NCBI RefSeq assembly: GCF_001659605.2
Contig: NW_025215482.1
Location: 574,135 to 638,134, forward strand
Direction: 5' to 3'
DNA length: 64,000 nt
Source: Manihot esculenta
Taxonomy: Eukaryota; Streptophyta; Magnoliopsida; Malpighiales; Euphorbiaceae
Every line of letters starts with the position of its first letter. Position 1 is the first letter of the stretch. This document shows positions 1 to 8,464 of the stretch, in pieces. The position numbers and the translations under genes were made by a program. The notes under the pieces are model-generated. The model had not been told where the DNA came from and ran no database searches. It worked only from the letters and a program-made list of their open reading frames with translations.

Positions 1-826
1 TCTGTCATTATTGTATGTCCTGTGTGAGCTCCTTTGGGGCCGGGCATTTACCTTGGATGAGTCCTGTGAGAGCCCTTATAGGGTCGGGCACCATGAGTAG
101 TTAGTGAAAGACCTGTGTGAGCTCCTTTGGGGGCCGGGCACTGACAGAGGGAGTCTTGGGATCATGTCCAATCCGAGATGTGAAATGTTTGTGCAGTGAT
201 GCATCATCTGATAGCATGTTTTAAATGTGATTTTGATAGATTCCGCTCACTGGGCTTTAGCAGCTCATCCCTCTCCCTAACCCCATTTTTCAGGGCCTCA
301 GAGAAGAGAAAGAGAAAGAGATAGCAAGGGTAAAGGCATATGTAATAGTATAGAATAGTGGACATGATAATGATGTACAGTACAGAGTTTATGTAATGTA
401 TAGAAATGATGTAATAGCAAGTTATGTATTGAGTTATAGAATTGTGCTTGGCCCTAGTGTATGTTTATCCCTTTGGACATGATCTTTTTATGATTGAGAT
501 AATGTTGTTATGATGCGCTAGGCTTGGTGCATGGTAGTCTTTCTATCTCTGTAGTTACTGTATGGTACCATAGCAGGTATCACTCTTCGAGTGCATACAG
601 ACAGAGCATGCATAGTCCAGGCTTAGTGGATGAGAAAAGTTATACAGAAAGAAAAGATAGTCAAGCAAGAAAAAAAAAGAGTAAGTAACAGTTTTAAGCT
701 TAAGTATGATCATGTATGGGATTTATCAGGTACACAGAGTTGACAGTAGGCTTACTACGGGTCCCGGCGGCCTTAAGCCGATCTGGATCCTAGTGCCGGT
801 AATGGTCCGGTAAGCGGGCTGTTACA
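1..826 (+). repeat. E1 5' LTR, 3' part only
   Basis: Matches the last ~830 bp of the 3' LTR (from about 7635 to 8464) and ends in GGGCTGTTACA, immediately followed by the PBS. It contains three imperfect stem-loop repeats (about 16-140), a CACTGGGC...AGCTCA block near 247, an acceptor-like TTTTTCAG ending near 293, and a conserved terminal block (about 750-805) also found at the ends of the E2, S3 and 63769-64000 LTRs. The upstream U3 and promoter part of this LTR is outside the window. Confidence 0.93.
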
Positions 827-829
827 GAT

Positions 830-841
830 TGGTATCAGAGC
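830..841 (+). other. E1 primer binding site (tRNA-iMet type)
   Basis: TGGTATCAGAGC begins three bases after the LTR end. It is the standard complement to the 3' end of plant initiator methionine tRNA, used to prime minus-strand synthesis. Confidence 0.93.
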
Positions 842-1112
842 ATAGGGCCTCTAGAGTACGGTGTGCTGAGCTAAGATGCTCAGGGATTAGAGATATCTCA
901 CATCGGAAAGAGGTTGTTTTAGAGGGCAAGCACAATAGGAAGATCATGTCCACTAGGATAGGATGTTGAGTCCTGTCTTGATGAGTAATGCCATGATTTT
1001 ATGCATGTGCATTTAATGATATGCTATGATATGCTATGCTATGAGTTGAGGGGTCATGTGTTTACATGGATCCTATGATGCTAAAGTTCATGTTATGTTT
1101 TCAGAAGTTAAG
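842..1112 (+). other. E1 untranslated leader between PBS and gag
   Basis: Non-coding. It is clearly related to the leader of E2 (minus strand, 20790-21282). Shared tracts include CATCGGAAAGAGGTTGT and GATCATGTCCACTAGGAT. Conservation of non-coding leader between an autonomous-type element and a non-autonomous one fits an RNA packaging or priming role (inference). An acceptor-like GTTTTCAG ends at 1104, nine bases before the chosen gag ATG; E2 and E4 have a similar CAG at nearly the same spacing. Confidence 0.75.
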
Positions 1113-3147
1113 ATGAGAGGAACCCGGCGATCAGCTAGATTGACTGGAGCTCCGCCCGAGAATGAGGGTATGGAAGGGCGTCCCCCTGCTTTGCCAAGAG
1201 CTATGTCCCAAAGGGCAGGCAGAGAAAGATCATCAAGGGACCCTAGAAGGTCTTTTGATGAAGGCAGGAGGGAGACAGAACAGAGAAGAAGATCTAGTGA
1301 TACAAGGGAAGAGATGGATGTGGATCCAAGAAGGGATGGAGGGTTAGGTGTTGGCACTACAGAGGAGGATGTGGGATCATCACATGGAGGCGGTCAGGCC
1401 TCGGGGTATGGTTATCCACCCCACTATCAGCCCTACCCATAGGGCTCAGGATATTCGATGGGAGGTACATCGGATTATCCTAGTTTTCAACCATATCCCA
1501 CATATATGCCTTATCCACCGTATTACCCCCCATATCCACCATATCCCATGTATCCACCCTCACCTTTTTACCCCAATCCAGCATACTCTACACCAGAAAG
1601 TTCTGCACCTCCCCCACCACCACCAGTGGTACAACCAGAAGCCCCAGTTATCCAAACACCTCAACCTGGCCCATCTGTGAGGAGCAAGGTAAAGATGACT
1701 GATTACCTAAAGTTAGATGCTCCTAAGTATCAATCAGGAGATGATCCGTTTGAGTACATTAAAGCAGTCAAGATGATAGCAGATGAGCTAGGGGCAGATG
1801 ATACCAGAGCCATTCAGATGGCAGGGTTCACTTTAAAATGTAAGAAGGCGAAGGAATGGTTTGGCGTCTATGTGGACCCTAGGTTGGATAACATGTCTTG
1901 GGAGGAGTTTGCTAATGAGTTTGCCGGATGGGCATTCCCAGATAGTTCGAAAGAGCTAAAGATGATAGAATTTGAGCAGCTCAAGCAGACAGAGGATTTG
2001 AGTATTGATGAGTTTACTGATAGGTTTATAGAGTTGTTGCGGTATGCAGGACAGGCCTATGATACGGAACAGAAAAAGGCCAGGAGGTATGCGATGAAAC
2101 TGCATTCCAGGTATTCCTCTTTGATCCATGCAGCCGAGAGGGAGAGTTTCCACACCGTGGTGGATTTAGCACGGAGAATGGAGGCGAGTGCCATTATACA
2201 GGGTACAGTGAAACAGCAGCCGGCACAGTCCTCTGGTTCTAAGACCCCAGGTAGGGGTAAGTCAGATCCCTCTTCACAGGGTGCAGCAACTTCCAGTGGT
2301 AAGAAGTGGAGTGGTTCCACTCAGAAGTCGAGGAAGAATAAGTTCTGGAACAAGATTAAAGCAGGTCTGGGATTGGGCAGTGGCATGAGTTCAGGTTCAG
2401 AGGTTCCAGTGTGTAGTAGGTGCGGTAAAGCGCACAGAGGAGTTTGTCGCTTTGGGATTACAGGATGTTACAGGTGTGGCCAGGAGGGACACATGGCTCG
2501 TGAGTGCCCTCAGGCATCTTTCACGGCACCATCCCAGCAGACAGCTCCAGCTAGCATGCCACAGCCACCAGTTTCAGTGATGATGCAGGGCAGAGGCAGA
2601 GGGAGAGGGTCAGCCTCTTCATCTGCAGGTCCCAGAGGTGGAGGTCCGTCAGCTCCGGCGCGGATTTTCACGATGACACAGCAGGAGGCAAACACTTCTA
2701 ACACCGTGGTGTCAGGTAATCTCCTCATTGGGTGTTCTGAGGTGTATGCTTTGTTAGACCCTGGTGCTTCGCATTCCTTTGTTGCTCCCAGAGCCATAGA
2801 GAGAGTGGGTTTGATGACGTCTGGGTTAGAGTGTCCCCTATGGGTTAGTGGCCCTAAGTGTGATCCATCGTTGGCAGAGACAGTCTGTCGACATAGTCCA
2901 GTGTTTATAGATGGTAGATGCCTTCCAGCTGACCTTGTGGTTCTAGAGTTGACAGATTTTGACGTCATTCTAGGGATGGATTGGCTATCTGCATATGGTG
3001 CTACCTTGGACTGCAGAGACAAGGTAGTTAAGTTCAGAGATGAGGATGGATCTGAGTTTGTCTTCAGAGGAGACAGGAGGGGCACGCCTAGAGGTCTGAT
3101 ATCAGCCCTACAGGCTCGTAGGTTGCTCAGGAGGGGATGTCAGGGGA
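1113..3147 (+). pseudogene. E1 gag and protease region, interrupted
   Basis: The start is the ATG at 1113 (MRGTRRSARLTG...), just after the acceptor-like CAG. The frame runs to a TAG at 1440-1442 and continues in the same frame to 3185. The N-terminal part is charged, followed by a Pro/Tyr-rich stretch (about 1415-1600) and the Gag capsid-like domain (about 1695-2185). Two cysteine motifs follow: CSRCGKAHRGVC near 2412 and the CCHC knuckle CYRCGQEGHMAREC at about 2466-2507. The aspartic protease has catalytic DPGAS at about 2757 and ILGMDWL near 2970. Pol homology leaves this frame at 3143-3147, where the G run of CAGGGGATAT carries one base too many. Gag binds and packages element RNA and protease cuts the polyprotein. 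The product of this copy would be truncated. Confidence 0.9.
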
Positions 3148-6102
3148 TATCTAGCTCATGTGAGAGAGCTAGACAGTCAGGTTAGGGACCCCAGTTCAGT
3201 GCCCGTAGTCAGAGAGTTCCCAGATGTGTTTCCAGATGAGCTTCCAGGACTACCACCTGATAGGGAAATAGAGTTCGAGATAGAGTTAGTGCCTGGTACC
3301 AGACCGATCTCTATTCCTCCCTACAGGATGGCACCAGCAGAGCTGAAAGAGTTGAAAGAGCAGCTACAGGAGTTGGTAGATAAGGGTTTCATCCGTCCAA
3401 GTACCTCACCCTGGGGTGCTCCAGTGTTGTTTGTCAAGAAAAAGGATGGATCCCTTAGACTTTGTATCGACTACAGGCAGTTGAACAAAGTCACTACCAA
3501 GAATAAGTATCCTCTACCCAGGATCGATGATCTATTCGACCAGCTAGCAGGAGCAGGTTGTTTTTCTAAGATAGATCTGAGATCGGGCTATCATCAGCTG
3601 AGAATCAGGGAAGAGGATGTACCTAAGACAGCTTTCAGGACCAGATATGGGCATTATGAGTTCTTAGTGATGCCGTTCGGGTTGACTAATGCCCCTGCAG
3701 CATTCATGGATCTCATGAACCGAGTTTTCAGAGAGTACCTGGATCACTTTGTTATTGTCTTCATCGATGATATCTTGGTGTATTCCAGGAATGCAGAGGA
3801 ACATGCCCATCATCTGCGGATAGTCCTGCAGACCTTGAGAGAGCATGGTTTATATGCCAAGTTCTCCAAGTGTGAGTTCTGGCTAAGGAGCATTTCATTC
3901 TTGGGGCATGTAGTGTCAGATCAAGGGATAGCAGTGGACCCCAAGAAGATAGAAGCTGTAGCCAACTGGCCTAGACCCACCACAGTGACAGAGGTCAAGA
4001 GTTTCTTGGGTTTGGCAGGCTACTACAGGAGGTTCGTTCAGGACTTCTCTAAGATAGCGGCTCCTATGACCAGATTAACCAGAAAGAACCAGAGATTCAC
4101 ATGGTCTGACCAATGTGAAGAGAGCTTTGAAGAGTTAAAGAGAAGATTAACTTCAGCACCGGTGTTAGCTCTGCCTACTAGTGATGAAGACTTCACAGTG
4201 TTCTGTGATGCGTCCCGAGTGGGATTAGGTTGTGTGTTAATGCAGAATGACAGAGTAATAGCTTATGCTTCTAGACAACTGAAGAAGCACGAGCTGAACT
4301 ATCCGACACACGATCTTGAGATGGCAGCTGTTATCTTTGCACTCAAGATGTGGAGGCATTACCTCTATGGGGTGAAATGTGAGATCTTTACAGATCATAA
4401 GAGCCTACAGCACATCCTGAGTCAAAGGGAGTTAAACTTGAGGCAGAGACGGTGGGTGGAATTGCTTAGTGATTATGATTGCAGAATCCAGTATCATCCG
4501 GGAAAGGCAAATGTTGTAGCCGATGCCTTGAGCCGGAAATCATTAGGCAGTTTATCCCACATTACAGCAGAAAGGAGACCGGTGGTGAAGGACTTCTACA
4601 GATTAGTTGAGGAAGGGCTACAGTTAGAGTTAACTGGTACAGGTGCTTTGATTGCACAGATGAAAGTTACACCCGTGTTTCTGGAGCAAGTGGCTCAGAA
4701 ACAACATGAGGATCCAGTGTTGGTCAAGATTGCCAGAACTATTCAGTCAGGCAAGAGCGAAGAGTTTAGATTCGATGACCAAGGGATTCTCCGCTACGGG
4801 CATAGACTATGTGTACCAGACGACATCAGTTTGAAAGGCGACATTATGAGAGAAGCTCATAATGCGAGATATAGCATTCACCCTGGAGCCACCAAGATGT
4901 ACCAAGATCTGAAGAAAGTGTATTGGTGGCCAGCAATGAAGAGAGAAGTGGCACAGTTTGTGTCAGCCTGCGAGATATGTCAAAGGGTGAAGCTAGAGCA
5001 CCAGAAGCCGGCTGGAATGCTTAACCCACTGCCGATTCCAGAATGGAAATGGGAGAATATAGCCATGGATTTTGTAGTGGGCTTACCGGCGACGTCCAAC
5101 AGACTAGACTCCATATGGGTGATTGTGGATAGACTGACTAAATCTGCTCACTTCATTCTTGTTAGGAGTGGCTACTCTGTGGACAAGCTAGCGCAGGTGT
5201 ATCTTGAGGAAGTTGTGAGGTTGCATGGGGCTCCTGTTTCTATAGTGTCTGACAGAGGACCCCAGTTTACCTCCAGGTTTTGGCGAAGTCTGCAAGAGGC
5301 TATGGGCACGAGGTTAGACTTCAGCACTGCTTTCCATCCACAGACTGACGGACAGTCAGAAAGGACCATCCAGACCATAGAAGATATGCTTAGAATGTGT
5401 GTGCTAGATTTTGGCGGATCTTGGAGGCAACATCTACCCTTAGTGGAGTTTGCCTACAACAATAGTCATCATGCTAGCATAGGGATGGCCCCATATGAAG
5501 CTCTGTATGGGAGGAAGTGCAGGTCACCAGTTTGTTGGGAAGAGGTTGGAGAAAGGTCCCTAGCAGGGCCTGAGTTAGTAGAGATCACGAACAGGGTGGT
5601 GCCCATCATCAGAGAGAGGCTCAAGACTGCTGTTAGTCGGTAGAAGAGCTATGCAGACGTTCGCAGAAAGCACATAGAGTTTGAGGAGGGGGATCTGGTC
5701 TTGTTGAAGGTGTCTCCAATGAAAGGGGTGGTTCGTTTTGGGAGGAAAGGTAAGCTGGCTCCGCGGTACATTGGACCTTTTGAGATTTTGCAGAAGGTCG
5801 GCAATGTGTCGTATAAGCTTGATTTGCCTATGTCTATGGAAAGAATCCATCCAGTCTTCCATGTTTCGATGCTAAGGAAGTTTGTGTCAGATCCGAATAA
5901 GGTTCTTAGCGAACCAGATGTGGAGATCCTAGGTGATCTCACGTATGTAGAACAACCAGTGCGGATCATTGACACCCAGATCAGAAAGCTAAGGAACAAG
6001 GAGATCACGATGGTGAAAGTCCTCTAGAACCACCATAATATAGAACAGTGCACCTGGGAGACACGGGAGTCTATGCTCCAACAGTACCCCCATCTCTTTT
6101 GA
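3148..6102 (+). pseudogene. E1 pol: RT, RNase H, integrase, chromodomain-like tail (two internal TAGs)
   Basis: Continues the protease/RT linker in the +1 frame. The open stretch from the first in-frame ATG is 3160-5643. RT spans about 3330-3900 with FIDDILVYS near 3760. RNase H begins at FCDAS (about 4200) and includes FTDHKSL (about 4387). Integrase has the H-H-C-C zinc site (about 4857-4980) and the D,D,E core: MDF near 5065, SDRGP near 5250, SERT near 5357. A TAG at 5641-5643 interrupts the frame; the same frame then runs through a GPF module (about 5776) and the HPVFHVSML motif. A second TAG at 6025-6027 falls in the chromodomain-like tail, and the natural end is the TGA at 6100-6102 after YPHLF. 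Such tails can steer integration to heterochromatin. Here the product lacks the end of integrase and the tail. Confidence 0.92.
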
Positions 6103-6165
6103 GGTTAGTGTTAGCTTCTTTATGTGCTTTCTGTTATGTTTGTTACTCTGTTTTGAGTTAGAGAG

Positions 6166-6202
6166 GAACATTCGGGGACGAATGTTCTTAAGGGGGGGAG
6201 AA
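6166..6202 (+). other. E1 inverted repeat plus polypurine tract
   Basis: 6166-6187 is a 9-bp inverted repeat (GAACATTCG ... CGAATGTTC) with loop GGGA. It is followed by the purine-rich AAGGGGGGGAGAA that ends at the LTR border and would prime plus-strand DNA. The same 22-bp inverted repeat occurs in the same place in E2. Confidence 0.88.
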
Positions 6203-6496
6203 TGTAATACCCGGCTAGACCCCGGTATCGGAATTCCTACGTTCCGGCGGATTTTCCGTTGGAAGTCGGGATTCGAGGATGTCGAAGCTTGCCCTAAGGG
6301 TATAAGAAAGGTTTTTAAGATGTTTTTAAGTGTTTTTATCATGTTTGCATGTTTTGAGTTAAGAAAATTGAGTTTTGAAATGAAAAGGGCAAGGGGACAA
6401 AAGCCAGGTTCGGCCGCCGAAGGTGAAGTTCGGCCGCCGAAAGTTGCATGGGTTCGCATGCACGTTAGGCTGCCGAAGGAAGAGTCGGTTGGCCAC

Positions 6497-6503
6497 TACA
6501 AAA
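6497..6503 (+). promoter_or_regulatory. TATA-like site in the E1 LTR
   Basis: TACAAAA follows GGCCAC. The E2 LTR has CTATAAAG in the same context (GGCCACCTATAAAG), about the same distance (~240 bp) upstream of a donor-like GGTAAG. The alignment makes this the likely core promoter, although the E1 version departs from a perfect TATA box. Confidence 0.5.
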
Positions 6504-7394
6504 GCCCCTTTGCCCGAGACTCGAGTGTTAACACACTGTTTTTGGGTCAAAGGTGGGTTTAACCTCTCCTTGGTGTGATTTTTCATGTTTTCCTCAAATC
6601 TTGCATGTTTTCACATGTTTTGAGCTTTGTATTAGAGATTTGAGCAAAAGGAAGCAAAGTTGAGCACTTGGAGACTTTGATTGAGTTTTCCCCCATCTCC
6701 AAGCTTGGATCCTCAATCCTCTAGTTCTTCAAGAGGTAAGCATGGATCCTCACCTCCCCTTATGTTTAAAGCAAGTTTTAAGCAGTTTTGAAGAGTTTAT
6801 GGCATGTTTTGGGGTATAAGCATGAGTTTGAGCATATGTTGCTCATATGCGTTTTGTTGTTGTTTTTGGGGCTTGAACTAGTTTTTAGGCCTCTATATGC
6901 ATGAGTTATGTTATATGTTAGTTGAGAAGTGTTGGTATGCATGTTATGGGTGGTTGATAGGATTTGGAGGCTGAGAGCATGAGTTGTGCTCGGATTCTGC
7001 CTTTCTGGAGAATCCAGGTTCGGCCGCCGAAGCAAGGTTCGGCCGCCGAAGCAAGGTTCGGCCGCCGAACCCCTTGAGGAGGCAGTTTCGGCTGCCAAAC
7101 CTTGCCCCCGAAAGCTAGGCTTTTGGGTGAGAAAGGGGCTTTCGGCCGCCGAAAGAGGGAGTTCGGCCGCCAAAAGTGCATGAGTTTCGTCTCTGGATGA
7201 GACTTTCGGCCGCCGAAGGTGCCGCCGAACATGCATGAGTTTCGTCTCTGGAGAGGGGTTTCGGCCGCCGAAAGTGCCGCCGAAGGTGCCCTGTCCAGCC
7301 TTCTTTTGCCCATTTTTCCATGCATACCTATGATGTTTTAGAGGGGTTTTTATGTTTAAGTAAGTTTGGTCCTCATTTGAGTCCACCTGTGTAG

Positions 7395-7463
7395 GTACGG
7401 ACCCGAGAGACCAAGGAGGCCCACAGAGTTAGCGTTACAGAGACTGCTCAACAGTTGACAGAG
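7395..7463 (+). other. Putative small leader exon in the E1 LTR
   Basis: Flanked by an acceptor-like CACCTGTGTAG ending at 7394 and a donor-like AGGTGAGTGG (GT at 7464). E2 (minus, 22765-22834) and S3 (47957-48034) have a 70 and 78 nt interval between equivalent sites. Splicing is inferred only from sequence. Confidence 0.4.
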
Positions 7464-7647
7464 GTGAGTGGAACAGAACTTTATTTTAAAAGATAAGAAC
7501 TGTTTTAGCATGATTCATGCATCATTAATGCCATGTTTATGTAGGATGCTTTGCATTAGTATTCACCAAGTTGATGCATTGCATTATTACGTGTATATGT
7601 GGATTGGACCAAGGCGATCTCAATAGCCCATAAGTCTGTCATGATAG

Positions 7648-7778
7648 TATGTCCTGTGTGAGCTCTTTTGGGGCCGGGCATTTACCTTGGATGAGTCCTG
7701 TGAGAGCCCTTATAGGGTCGGGCACCATGAGTAGTTAGTGAAAGACCTGTGTGAGCTCCTTTGGGGGCCGGGCACTGA
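7648..7778 (+). repeat. Three stem-loop repeats in the E1 LTR
   Basis: Three imperfect copies of a ~29-nt unit of the form (G)TCCTGTG..AG-stem-GGGC. The inner stems differ: GCTC(T/C)/GGGGC with a T-rich loop in copies 1 and 3, GCCC/GGGT with loop TTATA in copy 2. The 5' LTR carries the same three at 16-140. The stems are G-C rich in an otherwise AT-rich stretch. Confidence 0.6.
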
Positions 7779-8464
7779 CAGAGGGAGTTTTGGGATCATG
7801 TCCAATCCGAGATGTGAAATGTTTGTGCAGTGATGCATCATATGATAGCATGTTTTAAATGTGATTTATTTATAGATTCCGCTCACTGGGCTTTAGTAGC
7901 TCATCCCTCTCCCTAACCCCATTTTTCAGGGTCTCAAAGAAGAGAAAGAGAAAGAGATAGCAAGGGTAAAAGGCATATGTAATAGTATAGAATAGTGGAC
8001 ATGATAATGATGTACAGTACAGAGTTTATGTAATGTATAGAAATGATGTAATAGCAAGTTATGTATTGAGTTATAGAATTGTGCTTGGCCCTAGTGTATG
8101 TTTATCCCTTTGCACATGATCTTTTTATGATTGAGATAATGTTGTTATGATGCGCTAGGCTTGGTGCATGGTAGTCTTTCTATCTCTGTAGTTACTGTAT
8201 GGTACCATAGCAGGTATCACTCTTCGAGTGCATACAGACAGAGCATGCATAGTCCAGGCTTAGTGGATGAGAAAAGTTATACAGAAAGAAAAGATAGTCA
8301 AGCAAGAAAAAAAAAAGAGTAAGTAACAGTTTTAAGCTTAAGTATGATCATGTATGGGATTTATCAGGTACACAGAGTTGACAGTAGGCTTACTACGGGT
8401 CCCGGCGGCCTTAAGCCGATCTGGATCCTAGTGCCGGTAATGGTCCGGTAAGCGGGCTGTTACA

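Larger units (their letters stand above)
1..8464 (+). mobile_element. E1: Ty3/gypsy chromovirus (Tekay/Del-like), 5'-truncated by the window edge
   Basis: An LTR retrotransposon in forward orientation: partial 5' LTR (1-826), PBS (830-841), gag-pol (1113-6102), polypurine tract and complete 3' LTR (6203-8464). Domain order is Gag, zinc knuckles, protease, RT, RNase H, integrase, then a chromodomain-like tail, which is the chromovirus order. Long LTRs and the tail ending in YPHLF fit the Tekay/Del clade. Its right end abuts satellite in mid-monomer (ATAGC follows the terminal TTACA), so it inserted into the array. The left target duplication lies outside the window. Comparing the visible 826 bp of 5' LTR with the 3' LTR by eye gives about ten substitutions and a few 1-2 bp indels, so the insertion is not brand new. 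The coding region has three in-frame TAG codons and one frameshift, so this copy is probably not autonomous. Confidence 0.95.
6203..8464 (+). repeat. E1 3' LTR (complete, 2262 bp)
   Basis: Starts TGTAATACCCGG right after the polypurine tract and ends GGGCTGTTACA at the satellite junction. It holds eight exact copies of TTCGGCCGCCGAA: two upstream of the TATA-like site (6409, 6429) and six downstream (7019, 7038, 7057, 7141, 7205, 7260), plus variants. It also has a donor-like AGGTAAG at 6734, a putative small exon 7395-7463 between an acceptor-like GTGTAG and a donor-like GGTGAGTGG, three stem-loop repeats (about 7651-7775), an acceptor-like TTTTTCAG ending at 7929, and the conserved terminal block. 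Short ORFs in it are by-products of the palindromes. Confidence 0.95.
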
